Positions 27,326 to 37,873 are shown, numbered from the stretch's first letter. The stretch: DNA of 64,000 nucleotides from Nitrosomonas sp. Nm84 (GCF_003201565.1 NZ_QJJP01000002.1:1-64000); one strand, 5' to 3'. Numbers and translations: made by a program. Notes: generated by a model not told the origin, from the letters alone.

Positions 27326-27598
27326 TTAACCAATTGCCAGCCAAGGGATGCTGGTAAACAGGCGCTGCATATAATCCGTCATCAGATTGATCATCCAAGG
27401 TCCGGCCAGTACCATGACCAGAAACATGACTAATAATTTGGGTATGAATGACAAGGTCATTTCATTGATCTGCGTCGCGGCTTGGAAAATACTGACTAAT
27501 AAACCGGTTGCCAAAGCTGAGAGCAACAGAGGAGCGGAAACCATGAATGTGATTTCAAGCGCTTGCCGACCGATTGTCATTGCACTTTCTGGAGTCAT
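27326..27598 (-). CDS. fliQ: Flagellar export apparatus protein FliQ
   Basis: 90 residues with two membrane helices. MTPESAMTIGRQALEITFMVSAPLLLSALATGLLVSIFQAATQINEMTLSFIPK matches FliQ throughout. It is part of the export gate, between fliP and fliR. Confidence 0.95.
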   Translation of the reverse strand: MTPESAMTIGRQALEITFMVSAPLLLSALATGLLVSIFQAATQINEMTLSFIPKLLVMFLVMVLAGPWMINLMTDYMQRLFTSIPWLAIG

Positions 27599-27611
27599 AA
27601 TGAGCTTCCTT

Positions 27612-28394
27612 TCAGGTGTAGAAGCTTTGTGTCAGTGAGCCGATGATGAGATGCCAGCCATCGACCAAAACAAAAAGCATTAATTTAAAGGGCAGTGAAA
27701 TGATCATCGGTGACAGCATCATCATACCCATGGCCATCAATACACTGGATACAACCAAGTCAATGATTAAGAATGGGATAAATATCACAAAACCAATCTG
27801 GAATGCAGTTTTTAGTTCACTGGTGATATACGCGGGAACCAGTATCTTCAACGGTACATTGTCGCGGCTTTCGATTTCCTCGCTGCCTGAGATTTGCACG
27901 AATAGCGCTAAATCTGTTTCCCGGGTTTGGTGCAGCATAAATGATTTTAACGGCACACTGGCTTTATCCGCCGCTTCCATGATGCTTATTTTGTCTTCAG
28001 AAAAAGGTATATAAGCTTCTTTGTAAACCCGATCAATAACCGGTGACATGATAAAAAAGGTCAGAAATAACGCCAATCCGAGTAATACCTGATTAGGTGG
28101 GGAGGATTGCGTGCCTAACGCCAGTCTAAGCAATGACAAGACGATAATGATACGTGTGAAACTTGACATCATGAGTACTATTGCAGGTAAAAATGTCAGT
28201 GAAGTCAGCAACAGTAATGTCTGTAAGTTCAACGCATACGTTGTACTGCCACCCGCGCCGGGTGAACTGGTGAATGCTGGAAAACCGGATTTTTGTGCAA
28301 ATGCCGGTAGCGCGATGCAGCTGGCCAGAAAAAATAGTATCTTGAGCGCGCTCAATCTAGTGTTCCGAATGGCGGGTGTGCGATTGTTAGGCAT
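27612..28394 (-). CDS. fliP: Flagellar export apparatus protein FliP
   Basis: 260 residues from the ATG at 28394 (MPNNRT), which overlaps the fliO stop (ATGCCTAA). A longer frame exists but is out of context. A signal-like helix ends near LPAFAQ. Family segments are [41 protein letters not shown] and the C-terminal [30 protein letters not shown]. It forms the pentameric core of the export gate. Confidence 0.94.
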   Translation of the reverse strand: MPNNRTPAIRNTRLSALKILFFLASCIALPAFAQKSGFPAFTSSPGAGGSTTYALNLQTLLLLTSLTFLPAIVLMMSSFTRIIIVLSLLRLALGTQSSPPNQVLLGLALFLTFFIMSPVIDRVYKEAYIPFSEDKISIMEAADKASVPLKSFMLHQTRETDLALFVQISGSEEIESRDNVPLKILVPAYITSELKTAFQIGFVIFIPFLIIDLVVSSVLMAMGMMMLSPMIISLPFKLMLFVLVDGWHLIIGSLTQSFYT

Positions 28395-28824
28395 TGTTTT
28401 TCTGAATACTCTCGTTAAGTTGCACAGCAAAAGCCTCAGTGTGCGGGCTATTTTGCGCTTTATCGGTAGTACCAAGTGCGGGCTTGTCCATTGTATGCAG
28501 CTTGTTGACGCGACCCGGTGCCACACCAAGGACTAACCAAGTATTGTCAATTTCAACGACCACCACCCGTTCTCTTTGGCCTACTCCGGTTGCCGCAACC
28601 ACTTTAAGTGTGCCTGTGGCGGTAGTAGGAATGAGTGCAAAGCGTTTGAGAAGCCATGTAATCCCCGCTATGACTGCCAACACCAGTATTAATCCACCCA
28701 TCATTTGCAGTGTACTTTCAGTGGATACCACGGAAGGAGGAGGTACATAGCTAGGTTTTGCCGTTTCAGCAAGGGCATGAAGTGGGAGCATCCAACCTAA
28801 AAGTATCCAATAACGATTTAACAT
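28387..28824 (-). CDS. fliO: Flagellar biosynthesis protein FliO
   Basis: 145 residues. A signal peptide ([20 protein letters not shown]) is followed by a membrane helix ([22 protein letters not shown]). A small beta domain has [32 protein letters not shown], typical of FliO. It assists FliP assembly. Its stop overlaps the fliP start. Confidence 0.92.
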   Translation of the reverse strand: MLNRYWILLGWMLPLHALAETAKPSYVPPPSVVSTESTLQMMGGLILVLAVIAGITWLLKRFALIPTTATGTLKVVAATGVGQRERVVVVEIDNTWLVLGVAPGRVNKLHTMDKPALGTTDKAQNSPHTEAFAVQLNESIQKNNA

Positions 28825-28832
28825 AGACGACT

Positions 28833-29339
28833 CTAGCGATTAAGTTTACGAATGCGTTCGCTGGGGGTGATGATATCCGTCAAGCGGATGCCGAACTTAT
28901 CATTGACGACCACCACTTCACCTTGGGCAATCAAGCAGCCGTTGACCAGTACGTCCATCGGTTCGCCAGCCATACCATCCAGTTCAACAACCGAGCCTTG
29001 TGCCAATTGCAGTAAATTCTTGATGGCAATCTTAGTGCGACCTAACTCAACCGTCAGTTGCACGGGGATATCGAGAATCATGTCGATATCATGACGGGTA
29101 TTGCGCATCGTGTTATCTTTTGAGAATTCTTCGAATACTGAAGCCGTTTGTGCACCAGGCATCGTATTGCTGCTTTTTACTGTATCAGTCGATGCTGTTT
29201 GCTCGGCCATCGCGGCGGCCCAATCATCAACTTCTGTTTCTTTTTCGGTCGAGTCGTTTTGAGTGGATGCTGCTTGTTCAGCCATCGCGGCGGCCCAATC
29301 GTCGGTGTCGGTCTGATTACTTGCTGTGGATTCTGACAT
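28833..29339 (-). CDS. fliN: Flagellar motor switch protein FliN with duplicated N-terminal motif
   Basis: 168 residues from the ATG at 29339, which has GGAG at good spacing; an earlier in-frame start lacks one. The C-terminal SpoA domain (about 88-165) has DIPVQLTVELGRTKIAIKNLLQLAQGSVVELDGMAGEPMDVLVNG, the FliN/YscQ signature. The N-terminal region carries two copies of DDWAAAMAEQ(A/T)AST about 26 residues apart. FliN forms the lower C-ring that binds CheY-P and FliH. Confidence 0.94.
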   Translation of the reverse strand: MSESTASNQTDTDDWAAAMAEQAASTQNDSTEKETEVDDWAAAMAEQTASTDTVKSSNTMPGAQTASVFEEFSKDNTMRNTRHDIDMILDIPVQLTVELGRTKIAIKNLLQLAQGSVVELDGMAGEPMDVLVNGCLIAQGEVVVVNDKFGIRLTDIITPSERIRKLNR

Positions 29340-29355
29340 ATTAGTCTCCAATGGA

Positions 29356-30333
29356 TTATTCGGTTTCTGACGAGGAGATCATTGCATTGACCCTAAGGGC
29401 ATACTGCCCATTTATGGTGCCATAGTGACAATCCATAACGGGTATGCCGTCGACATGTGCGGTAACAGTTTTAGGAATGTCTAGCGGGATGATATCTCCT
29501 GCTTGCATGCTGAGAATTTGATCAAAGGTGACTTTCGTATGCCCAAAGTTGGCAATCAACTCTACTTCTGCGCCTTGTACCTGTTGTGACAGCAACTTGA
29601 TCCAGCGTTTATCAATCTCCAGATGGTCACCCTGCAAGGAGCTGTATAGAGTATCCCGGATGGGTTCGATCATGGAGTATGGAATGCAGACATGTAATGC
29701 GCCGCCTTTGTTGCCCATATCAATATCGAAAGTAACCGTAACGACTACTTCATTGGGAGTGGCGATCGTCGCAAACTGCGGATTCATCTCGGAGCGGATA
29801 TACTCGAATTTAACGGGATAAACCGATTTCCATGATTTTTCGTAATCTTCAAATACCACATTGAGCAAGCGCTGAATAATGCGTTGTTCGGTTTGAGTAA
29901 AGTCTCTGCCTTCAACGCGGGTGTGATACCGGCCATCGCCGCCAAACAAATTATCTACAATCAGAAAAATCAGATTGGGATCAAGAACGAATAACGCGGT
30001 ACCTCGAAGTGGTTTCATATGAACCATGTTCAGATTGGTTGGCACCACCAGATTGCGTACGAACTCACTGAACTTGATGACCTTAACGGGACTCACTGAA
30101 ATATCCACTGAGCGACGCATGAAGTTGAATAAACCGATACGCAATGAGCGTGCAAACCGTTCATTGATAATTTCATACGTAGGCATCCGTCCACGAACAA
30201 TGCGTTCTTGCGTAGCAATGTTATAGGCTCGAACGCCCCCTTTTTCTTCTTCATTCTGCGCTTCATCGCTTTCGCCAGTGGCGCCTTTGAGAAGTGCGTC
30301 AACCTCGTCTTGTGAGAGAAAGTCTTCAGCCAT
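29356..30333 (-). CDS. fliM: Flagellar motor switch protein FliM
   Basis: 325 residues. The N-terminal CheY-binding peptide FLSQDEVDALLKG is at about 4-16. The middle domain holds RRSVDISVSPVKVIKFSEFVRNLVVPTNLNMVHMKPLRGTALFV, and a C-terminal SpoA domain ends the protein. It is 7 bp downstream of fliL. Confidence 0.96.
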   Translation of the reverse strand: MAEDFLSQDEVDALLKGATGESDEAQNEEEKGGVRAYNIATQERIVRGRMPTYEIINERFARSLRIGLFNFMRRSVDISVSPVKVIKFSEFVRNLVVPTNLNMVHMKPLRGTALFVLDPNLIFLIVDNLFGGDGRYHTRVEGRDFTQTEQRIIQRLLNVVFEDYEKSWKSVYPVKFEYIRSEMNPQFATIATPNEVVVTVTFDIDMGNKGGALHVCIPYSMIEPIRDTLYSSLQGDHLEIDKRWIKLLSQQVQGAEVELIANFGHTKVTFDQILSMQAGDIIPLDIPKTVTAHVDGIPVMDCHYGTINGQYALRVNAMISSSETE

Positions 30334-30340
30334 TTGAGAT

Positions 30341-30829
30341 TTACTGAATCACGAATGATGTAAATAATACTTCCAGTACATCTTCTTGCAGTTCTACTGG
30401 ACCTAAGGATCGTTTGATTTCATCCACAATCTGCTGGCTGAGTTGTTGCTTTCCTTCAATACCAGCAACATCTGCAGCTTTTTTACTGGAAAGCAGCATT
30501 AAGATGCGATTGCGGATTTCTGGCATTTGTTTCTTGATCTCAGCGACGACAGGAGTTTCTCTGGTTTTTGCTGTGAGCCCAACCTGCAAATATTGAACGT
30601 TTTCTTCCGGCTGAAGATTAACCGTAAAAGTATCAAGATCTACAAATGTAGTCGGCTTTTCCTTGGGTTTCTCAGGTTCTGATTCTCCGTCACCTAACAT
30701 CTTCATCGCATACCATGTGCCGCCGGCACCCGCGCCGATAGCGATAATTGCTATCAAGATTATGATTATCAGGCTTTTCTTGTTCTTTTTTCCATCTGTT
30801 CCAGAGGGTGCTTCAATAGTTTTTGACAT
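30341..30829 (-). CDS. fliL: Flagellar basal body-associated protein FliL
   Basis: 162 residues from the ATG at 30829 (MSKTIEAPSG), which has AAGGAG 9 bp upstream. One membrane helix (SLIIIILIAIIAIGAGAGGTWYAM) is followed by the periplasmic FliL domain (VDLDTFTVNLQPEENVQYLQVGLTAKTRE). It sits next to the stators and supports torque. Confidence 0.93.
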   Translation of the reverse strand: MSKTIEAPSGTDGKKNKKSLIIIILIAIIAIGAGAGGTWYAMKMLGDGESEPEKPKEKPTTFVDLDTFTVNLQPEENVQYLQVGLTAKTRETPVVAEIKKQMPEIRNRILMLLSSKKAADVAGIEGKQQLSQQIVDEIKRSLGPVELQEDVLEVLFTSFVIQ

Positions 30830-30969
30830 TTTGCTCAACTCCTTATTGGATGAGCTCAATTATCTTAGACGGAACAGTAAACTGATGTGACAAATAGCAA
30901 TGAAATTAGGTCGCTATTTTCAAGTACGAGAGTAAATTAAGAATCTAGCACTGTTGTTCATTTAAATGA

Positions 30970-32241
30970 TCACGCATAAGTGTTGACCATACCATTGTGT
31001 CTGCTAGACGAAACGGCTGTTTCAATTTGACCAATAGCCTCCGTTCTTGTGCTGGCAGAATGAGAGGTATTCTCTGTTGGGCTATACGCTTGCTGTTGTT
31101 TATTTTCTTGTTGGAATGATTCGGCGCCTACCATGACATTACCCAATTGAATGCCATTTTCAGCCATCATTTCTCTTAATCTTGGCAAGGCTGCTTCAAT
31201 GGCTTCACGTACTGCTAAATGCGGAGATAAGAATTGTGCAGTGGCTTGATCTTGCGTAATGCTGAGCATCACTTCAACAGGACCTAGGTGAGCTGGGTTT
31301 AAATGGATTTCAGCTACCTGGTTTTGTTGTGAAGTTAACCAGATAATTTTTTGTGCAAACTCGTTACCCCATTTGGGTTGGCCTACTGGAAGATCGACTT
31401 GAACATTCTGCGGTGTTGTATTGAGGGGAGTGGTAGTTGCAGTGTTGCTTAAGCCCAGTAGCTGTGTAGAAACAGACTCATTGGATACTGAAAATATAGT
31501 TTCTCCTGTAGTGGCCTGGATAGCATCGCTCATTTCTGAAGAGAATGGTAAAAGTTTGCCGTCAATGGCAGAATCTGCCGCTCCCACTGATTGCCAAAAG
31601 TCATCCAGTGCATAAGTAAGATTACTTTCAGCTGCAGTAGCTTGCGCCATTTTTTGTTGCAGCATTTGACCAGCGAGCAGTGCCGGGCTTGTCGCCAGTT
31701 TGCTATCTTGCGGAATGAATGAATTTTGAGGTGATGTGGATAACGCCATCGGTATGATCGGTGTTGCCGTCAATATGTCCGGGTTTGTTGGATCAAATGG
31801 GGGTAACAATTGATCTGCTGCATATGTACTATTTGTAGCCTCAAAAAATAGCTTGCTGATCAGATTGTGTGCGCAGGATGTGTCCGTTGCTGCAACCGAA
31901 GCGGTGTCGTCATCTGTCGGTAAGGTTATTTTTTCTGAGGACTCCGATGTTGTGGCAGAGGCGCTTGTTTCTAGTTTGCTGCCTGATGTTGTGGCAGAGG
32001 TGCTTGTTTCTCGCTTGCTGTCTGATGCTGTGGCAGGGGTACTTGTTTTTCGTTTGCTGTCTGTTGCCGTGGCAGGGGTGCTGGTTTCTCGTTTACTGTC
32101 TGTTCCGGACACTTCGCGTTTCAATACTTTAGAAAATTTTTCTGTCGCGGGTTCTCGTGTATTGCTAGGCTCAGGACTACTAGTCAGTATTGGATTGCCA
32201 GTGGACGATTTGATTTGAAGTGCGGCAGACATATTTAGCAT
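30970..32241 (-). CDS. fliK: Flagellar hook-length control protein FliK
   Basis: 423 residues. The long variable Thr/Ser/Ala-rich N-terminal ruler includes four tandem 13-residue repeats (residues 48-99). The conserved C-terminal domain (about 290-380) has NEFAQKIIWLTSQQNQVAEIHLNPAHLGPVEVMLSI and LRLREMMAENGIQLGNVMV-like strands. FliK measures hook length and switches export specificity. The start at 32241 or three codons later (MSAAL) cannot be decided. Confidence 0.88.
   Translation of the reverse strand: MLNMSAALQIKSSTGNPILTSSPEPSNTREPATEKFSKVLKREVSGTDSKRETSTPATATDSKRKTSTPATASDSKRETSTSATTSGSKLETSASATTSESSEKITLPTDDDTASVAATDTSCAHNLISKLFFEATNSTYAADQLLPPFDPTNPDILTATPIIPMALSTSPQNSFIPQDSKLATSPALLAGQMLQQKMAQATAAESNLTYALDDFWQSVGAADSAIDGKLLPFSSEMSDAIQATTGETIFSVSNESVSTQLLGLSNTATTTPLNTTPQNVQVDLPVGQPKWGNEFAQKIIWLTSQQNQVAEIHLNPAHLGPVEVMLSITQDQATAQFLSPHLAVREAIEAALPRLREMMAENGIQLGNVMVGAESFQQENKQQQAYSPTENTSHSASTRTEAIGQIETAVSSSRHNGMVNTYA
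31945..32100 (-). repeat. Four 39-bp tandem repeats in fliK
   Basis: These encode DSKRETSTPATAT, DSKRKTSTPATAS, DSKRETSTSATTS and GSKLETSASATTS. The unit is 13 residues, so unit gain or loss would lengthen or shorten the ruler region in frame. Confidence 0.8.
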
Positions 32242-32326
32242 AAATTTTTGGTCTCAAGTAAGTGTGATGCTGTTGCCAGTTAGTATATGCAATCTCTATG
32301 CCAGTTTCGGCTATTGTGAGAGATTC

Positions 32327-32785
32327 CTAGTTGTCGTTCTTAGGAAATGAGTGACGGTTGAAAGCATTCGAAGCAAATTCATCTTGTAATTTTTGTTCAT
32401 ACTTTGATTGCCGCAGATTTTCTGCGGTTTGCTGGCGTTGTGACAGCGTGTCGTAGGATTTGAGTTTGCGCTGATGGAATAAAAATTCATTGCTTCCGGC
32501 AATCCGTTTATTCTGGGCATGCAAAACTGCTTGGCGCTGTTCAGTGATGGCGGCATCGAGCTTATTCATGAATGCAGTGAAATTAAGCCATTCCATGTGA
32601 TCAATTCCTGTTTCGATAGAATTCTGCAGGTGCGCCTGGTAACTATGGCGATATTGCAACAGCAAATTTAATTTCTTTTCTGCTTCCTGTTGCTGAAAAT
32701 TCAATTTCCCCAGTTTTTTGGATGACGCATCCGTTTGCTGCTGCGCTAACTCCAGAAGTAGTTTTAGCGATGACGATGTGGACAT
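32327..32785 (-). CDS. fliJ: Flagellar export chaperone FliJ
   Basis: 152 residues, almost all helical and charged (LLELAQQQTDASSKKLGKLNFQQQEAEKKLNLLLQY). This is the antiparallel coiled coil of FliJ, which links the FliI ATPase to FlhA. Its position between fliI and fliK is the usual one. Confidence 0.88.
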   Translation of the reverse strand: MSTSSSLKLLLELAQQQTDASSKKLGKLNFQQQEAEKKLNLLLQYRHSYQAHLQNSIETGIDHMEWLNFTAFMNKLDAAITEQRQAVLHAQNKRIAGSNEFLFHQRKLKSYDTLSQRQQTAENLRQSKYEQKLQDEFASNAFNRHSFPKNDN

Positions 32786-32803
32786 AAGAGCGTTTGTTTC
32801 TGA

Positions 32804-34219
32804 TTATCGGGTTGCGTTGCTATCAAATAACTGGGTCAGTTTCTCAAGACTATTGGCGAAATTCTCCTGTTGCGACATGTTCTGATTTAAAAATTTTTCG
32901 AATGCGGGATACAGCTTAATGGCCCGATCCAGTTCCGGATCTGTGCCGGCGACATACGCACCCACACTGATCAAGTCATGGCTGCGTTGATAGCGCGAAT
33001 ATAGACTCTTGAATTGTCTGGCCATGTCAATTTGTTTTTGTGGTACCACACTGGTCATGATGCGGCTGATCGAAGCCTCGATATCAATTGCCGGGTAATG
33101 GCCGGCTTCGGCTAATCGGCGCGATAGTACGATATGTCCATCGAGAATGGCGCGAGCGCTATCGGCGATGGGATCGTTCTGATCATCCCCTTCAGTCAAT
33201 ACCGTATAAAAGGCTGTAATCGATCCATTTTCTTGGTTGCCGTTACCGGCGCGTTCCACCAGTTGTGGTAGTTTGGCAAATACGGAAGGTGGATAGCCTT
33301 TGGTCGCCGGAGGCTCGCCGATAGCCAGAGCTATTTCCCGTTGCGCCATGGCATAGCGAGTCAGTGAATCCATAATCAGTAAAACATGTTTGCCGCTATC
33401 GCGAAAATATTCGGCGATGGCTGTTGCATACGCTGCACCTTGCAAACGTAATAATGGTGAAGTGTCTGCGGGTGCTGCGACAACTACCGAGCGTGCAAGT
33501 CCTTCTGCGCCGAGAATATGCTCTATAAATTCTTTAACTTCACGTCCCCGTTCACCGATGAGTCCCACAACGATTACATCGGCACTGGTATAACGTGCCA
33601 TCATGCCAAGCAATACGCTTTTGCCCACACCGCTGCCGGCAAACAATCCCATGCGTTGTCCCCGCCCAACAGTCAGCAGCGTGTTGATTGCACGCACTCC
33701 AACGTCAAGCGGTTGAGTGACGGGAATTCTTTCCAATGGATTATAAGGGCGGCTGTATAACGGTACGCTGTGTTCCGCGCGCGTGGGGCCAAGGCGATCC
33801 AGCGGTTCACCCAGTCCGTTTATCACGCGTCCCAGTAGTTCTGGGCCAACGCTGATATGTTTGGCGCGATCCGCTGCGCGCCTGCGGGGATGCTGAAAAT
33901 TACCGATCTTGATGGGATCAACAGCACATTCCGTAGGGACTACTTTGGCGCCTGGAGATAATCCATACACATCGTTGGATGGCATTAAAAATAGGCGATC
34001 TCCGGAAAATCCAACGACTTCTGCCGAAACGCTATGGCCATTCGATAGGAGTATAGTGCAACTACTGCCAACAGCCAGCCGAAGTCCTACCGCTTCCATC
34101 ACTAGCCCGGCAACGCGTGTAATCGTGCCGCTTGATAGCAGTGGATTGGCGGGGGTAATCAGCTGGGTGCAATTTTTCAAGAAACTGCCCCATTGTTCAT
34201 GGCGGTTCATATTAGTCAT
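32804..34219 (-). CDS. fliI: Flagellum-specific ATP synthase FliI
   Basis: 471 residues from the ATG at 34219 ([10 protein letters not shown]), which overlaps the fliH stop by 8 bp and has GGAGAAAA upstream. A frame open to 34351 adds non-family sequence. Walker A is [15 protein letters not shown], Walker B is [37 protein letters not shown], and [11 protein letters not shown] is present. It is the hexameric export ATPase. Confidence 0.95.
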   Translation of the reverse strand: MTNMNRHEQWGSFLKNCTQLITPANPLLSSGTITRVAGLVMEAVGLRLAVGSSCTILLSNGHSVSAEVVGFSGDRLFLMPSNDVYGLSPGAKVVPTECAVDPIKIGNFQHPRRRAADRAKHISVGPELLGRVINGLGEPLDRLGPTRAEHSVPLYSRPYNPLERIPVTQPLDVGVRAINTLLTVGRGQRMGLFAGSGVGKSVLLGMMARYTSADVIVVGLIGERGREVKEFIEHILGAEGLARSVVVAAPADTSPLLRLQGAAYATAIAEYFRDSGKHVLLIMDSLTRYAMAQREIALAIGEPPATKGYPPSVFAKLPQLVERAGNGNQENGSITAFYTVLTEGDDQNDPIADSARAILDGHIVLSRRLAEAGHYPAIDIEASISRIMTSVVPQKQIDMARQFKSLYSRYQRSHDLISVGAYVAGTDPELDRAIKLYPAFEKFLNQNMSQQENFANSLEKLTQLFDSNATR

Positions 34220-34925
34220 TTTTCTCCAACCAGCTGTCGTTCTGACCGATGGCTGATAATACCCTGTGCCAGCGTATCTCCAGGCTTGCGTCGATTTCGC
34301 TGCCATTGGCTTCGATGCGGCAGCCGCCTTTGGATAATTGTTCATCTTCACGGATAGACCAGCTATCTTGCGCTAACTGACTGTCCAAGTGCATATGGAC
34401 TATTTTGGCATCGTCGGGATGCAAATAAAGCCGCGGATGTTGCATCGCACTGGGCAGATTTCGAATCGCCTCCTGTACGATGGGTACGATGAGTTCGGGC
34501 TTCAGCTGTAATGCCTGGGTAATCATTTTCTTGGTAAGCGCTATGGCGAGATCCAATAAATCATCCGCAACGTGCTGATCCATTGTATGCAGATCGTGAT
34601 CGAGATTGGATAGCAGCGCTTGGAGGCGGGCTACTTCGGCTGTGATCTCTATTTCGGCTGCTTTTCTACCTTCTGTGTACCCCGCTGTGTTTCCCTCTTG
34701 ATAGCCTGCTGCATAGCCTTCTTTTTTTGCATGCTGAAGAATTGCTGCAATTTCTTCTTCAGTTGGCAAGGTGGCCTTATCCTGCTCGTTTGCCAGGGTA
34801 TTGTCTTTAGTCTTGAGCTGTTGATCTTGTTCTTTCCGGATTGGATCGGGTACATCCAAAGAATTCATTTCCCATCGTTGATAGGCATTGAGTTCTGCTT
34901 TTGGAATGAAACTGCTTGTCGCCAT
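34212..34925 (-). CDS. fliH: Flagellar assembly protein FliH
   Basis: 237 residues. The N-terminal half is polar. A Gly-rich segment ([25 protein letters not shown], about 85-110) is the GxxxG helix typical of FliH. The C-terminal V-ATPase E-like domain has [27 protein letters not shown]. It regulates FliI and tethers it to FliN. Confidence 0.93.
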   Translation of the reverse strand: MATSSFIPKAELNAYQRWEMNSLDVPDPIRKEQDQQLKTKDNTLANEQDKATLPTEEEIAAILQHAKKEGYAAGYQEGNTAGYTEGRKAAEIEITAEVARLQALLSNLDHDLHTMDQHVADDLLDLAIALTKKMITQALQLKPELIVPIVQEAIRNLPSAMQHPRLYLHPDDAKIVHMHLDSQLAQDSWSIREDEQLSKGGCRIEANGSEIDASLEIRWHRVLSAIGQNDSWLEKND

Positions 34926-35009
34926 TTGTAAACCTTTATTGCAATAGTCACTAGGTAAAATACTTAGCTACTCAAGCTGATTGAATGAGTTTAATAGGGG
35001 CTATATTTG

Positions 35010-36005
35010 TTAAACAAAATTGTCTTCACCTTTTCCGCCGAGTACGACTTTCCCATCGTCAGCCAGTTGACGGAGCACCTTAAGAATTTCTTTTTGCTCG
35101 GCTTCGACTTCAGATACACGTACCGGGCCTTTGCTTTCAAGATCTTCTCTCAGCGCTTCAGCAGCACGTTGCGACATGTTTTTGAAAATTTTCTTGCGTA
35201 GTTCTTCTTGCGCACCTTTTAAAGCGATAATCAGAGATTCCGACTGGACTTCTCTGAGGAGCAACTGGATACCATGATCGTCAATATCAATCAGATTATC
35301 GAACACGAACATCTCATCCATGATTTTCTGTGCCAGCTCTTCATCGTACTGCTTGATGTTATCAATGACGCTGGTTTCTTGAGCGGTTGGGACGAAATTG
35401 AGAATTTCCGCCGCAGCACGTATTCCGCCCATAGCCGTTTTGCGAATATTATTGCTGCCCGATAGTAACTTTGTCAGCACATCATTGAGTTCGCGCAGTG
35501 CATCCGGCTGAATACTGTCCAATGTGGCAATACGTAATAAGGTATCGTTGCGCAATCGCTCGGTGAATAAGCTTAATATCTCGCTGGCTTGATCGCGATC
35601 TAAGTGAACTAAGATGGTTGCGATAATTTGTGGGTGTTCATCCTTAATGAGTTCGGCTACCGATGGCCCATCCATCCACTTCAATCCTTCAATACCACTG
35701 GTGTCGCCGCCATGTAAGATGCGATCAATGAGATTGGCAGCTTTTTCATCACCCAATGCATTGGTTAGAACCTTGCGAATATAATCGGCCGAATCCTGAC
35801 CTAGCGTGGTCCTTCCTTCCGCTTCATCGCAGAATTCTTTAAGTATGTCTTCAATTTCGGCGCGTGAGATATTCTGCAAATTGGACATTGTTTCGCCCAG
35901 TTTCTGCACTTCCTTGGGACCTAATAGTTTAATGACTGATGCCGCTTCTTGTTCGCCCAACGTCATCAGCAAGATGGCGCTCTTTTTGATTCCTTCGTCA
36001 TCCAT
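35010..36005 (-). CDS. fliG: Flagellar motor switch protein FliG
   Basis: 331 residues from the ATG at 36005 (MDDEGIKKSAILLMTLGE), overlapping the fliF stop by 8 bp. The middle domain has the EHPQ motif (LIKDEHPQIIATILVHLD). The C-terminal torque helix contains ALKGAQEELRKKIFKNMSQRAAEALREDLE with the charged residues that face MotA. It forms the upper C-ring. Confidence 0.95.
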   Translation of the reverse strand: MDDEGIKKSAILLMTLGEQEAASVIKLLGPKEVQKLGETMSNLQNISRAEIEDILKEFCDEAEGRTTLGQDSADYIRKVLTNALGDEKAANLIDRILHGGDTSGIEGLKWMDGPSVAELIKDEHPQIIATILVHLDRDQASEILSLFTERLRNDTLLRIATLDSIQPDALRELNDVLTKLLSGSNNIRKTAMGGIRAAAEILNFVPTAQETSVIDNIKQYDEELAQKIMDEMFVFDNLIDIDDHGIQLLLREVQSESLIIALKGAQEELRKKIFKNMSQRAAEALREDLESKGPVRVSEVEAEQKEILKVLRQLADDGKVVLGGKGEDNFV

Positions 36006-37671
36006 TTTTAGATACCCAATCTTTAACAACGTTGGCGACAATGGCCGGCTCATCTATAGCCAGTTGTTTGGCTTTTTTAAGATTTTCCTCAAATAGGGAT
36101 TGCTGGATTGCCTGAACGGCGGTTCCATCTACCTGTCCTGGCAACTGATCTAACGTTGCTTCGCCAGCCACTTTCTCTGGCAGTGCAGGAGGAGGCTGAG
36201 TTAAGCTTTTTAAGAATGGCCGTAGGATTTTTAATAGGAAAAACATAACAATGGCTGCAATTAGCAGCTGCTTGCCAATGTCTTTTGCCAGCATTATGAC
36301 ATCGGGGTCTTTCCAGAATGCAGCATCCAATATCGTTTCACTTTCAGCGGTGAACAAGCTATTGGTTACAGTCAGCGAGTCTCCGCGTTTCTCGCTGTAA
36401 CCCATGGCTTCTCTAACAAGGCTATTGATTTCCTTGATTTCTTCGGCAGTCAGTGGTTCATGGGCAATCTCACCATTTTCATTGATTTTCTTGCGATAAT
36501 TCACGACAACTGCTGCAGTGAGGCGTTTGATACCACCAGTGGATTGCTGTGTGTGTTGTACTGTCTTGTCCACTTCATAATTGATCGTAGATTCTTTTTT
36601 CTTATCAGTCGGTAACGGTGGTGGTGCTTTATCGCCCGCTTCTGTGTTTTCGCCACCGGCTTCTATAGGCGCAGCAGCAGGCTCAGGAGGGCGGTTCGTC
36701 AGTGCTCCGGGAATGCCTCCATCAATTTTTGAACCTGTGGAAGTCGCTTCAAGAGTTTGTTGGCTGCGAATAGCGGCAGCATCCGCTTCAGTATTGTTTG
36801 GTCGATAGATTTCTTCAGCACGCTCGATACGGGAGAAATCCAGATCTGCAGTGACCTGAGCGCGCACATTGGAGGCACCTGTAATGGGTGACAGTATGGT
36901 TTCGATACGACGAATATAGTTTTCTTCAAGCTCCTGGATGTATTGTAATTGCTTGGCGTCAAATCCTTTATCCTGTTTGTTTTCATGCTGCGTGCTGAGT
37001 AGGTTGCCATTTTGATCAACCACGGTTACATTTTTTGTCGGTAGATTGGGTACGCTGCTCGACATCAAGTGTACGATTGCACTGACTTGTTCGACGCTCA
37101 ATACCCTGCCTGGATACAAATTGAGTAGTACAGAAACGCTGGGTTGTTGTTTTTCTCTTGAGAATACGGAGGGTTTGGCAATTGCCAAGTGTACGCGTGC
37201 ATTTTGCACCGCTGACAATGATTGAACTGAGCGTGCTAATTCACCTTCTAACGCGCGTTGATAATTGACCTGTTCGAGAAATTGGCTGGAGCCAAACTTC
37301 TGATTCTCCATTAATTCAAATCCTGGTAGATCGCCTTTGGGCAACCCTTGACCCGCTAAGCGTAGACGTACTTCATGGATCTGTTTTTCGGGAATTAAGA
37401 TGGCGCCGCTGCTGTCGGAAAATTTGTACGGGACATTCATTTGCTGCAAGGAGCTGATGATGGCGGCACCGTCCTGATTCGATACGTTACTATAGAGAAC
37501 ACGATAATCCGGCGTCTGACTCCACATCAAAGCACCTGCCAGTAAGGCGACGACGGCTGCAGCAGCTAGGATCAACCCCAATTTCTTTTGATTGGATAGT
37601 TGGCTGAGTTGTTCCAGTTTAAATGTTTTAGCTGGTGGTGTCGTATTGGATTCACTTGGTACTGTTGCCAC
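35998..37671 (-). CDS. fliF: Flagellar MS-ring protein FliF
   Basis: 557 residues with a GTG start preceded by AGGAG. Membrane helices lie at about 30-50 and 460-480. The YscJ-like ring domains include LYSNVSNQDGAAIISSLQQMNVPYKF and the long SVSVLLNLYPGRVLSVEQVSAIVHLMSSSVPNL. The C-terminal tail binds FliG. It is the first gene of the fliFGHIJKLMNOPQR run, transcribed away from the flrB/flrC/fliE side. Confidence 0.95.
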   Translation of the reverse strand: MATVPSESNTTPPAKTFKLEQLSQLSNQKKLGLILAAAAVVALLAGALMWSQTPDYRVLYSNVSNQDGAAIISSLQQMNVPYKFSDSSGAILIPEKQIHEVRLRLAGQGLPKGDLPGFELMENQKFGSSQFLEQVNYQRALEGELARSVQSLSAVQNARVHLAIAKPSVFSREKQQPSVSVLLNLYPGRVLSVEQVSAIVHLMSSSVPNLPTKNVTVVDQNGNLLSTQHENKQDKGFDAKQLQYIQELEENYIRRIETILSPITGASNVRAQVTADLDFSRIERAEEIYRPNNTEADAAAIRSQQTLEATSTGSKIDGGIPGALTNRPPEPAAAPIEAGGENTEAGDKAPPPLPTDKKKESTINYEVDKTVQHTQQSTGGIKRLTAAVVVNYRKKINENGEIAHEPLTAEEIKEINSLVREAMGYSEKRGDSLTVTNSLFTAESETILDAAFWKDPDVIMLAKDIGKQLLIAAIVMFFLLKILRPFLKSLTQPPPALPEKVAGEATLDQLPGQVDGTAVQAIQQSLFEENLKKAKQLAIDEPAIVANVVKDWVSKNG

Positions 37672-37873
37672 GTACTATTCTCCTGCTGAGGTCTCACGAA
37701 TTAAATGCATCAATGTTTGGGATGTACCCGCTTTACATGGACAAAATTTTATTGATGCGATGATTATCGATAAATTTACGCAATATGAATGCTTAAATAG
37801 AATAGCTTTGTCCGCTTTATTCAGATCATGAAGAGGACTGGTATAAATGTAAGCTACCGGCAATTCTTAATAA

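Noticed and set aside
31733-31742. TGTGGATAA match to a DnaA box
   Set aside because: A single match inside the fliK coding sequence, with no partner boxes; expected by chance.
37672-37873. Sigma54 or sigma28 promoter between fliF and the sensor kinase gene
   Set aside because: I looked for TGGCAC-N5-TTGC and TAAA-N15-GCCGATAA on both strands and found no convincing match.
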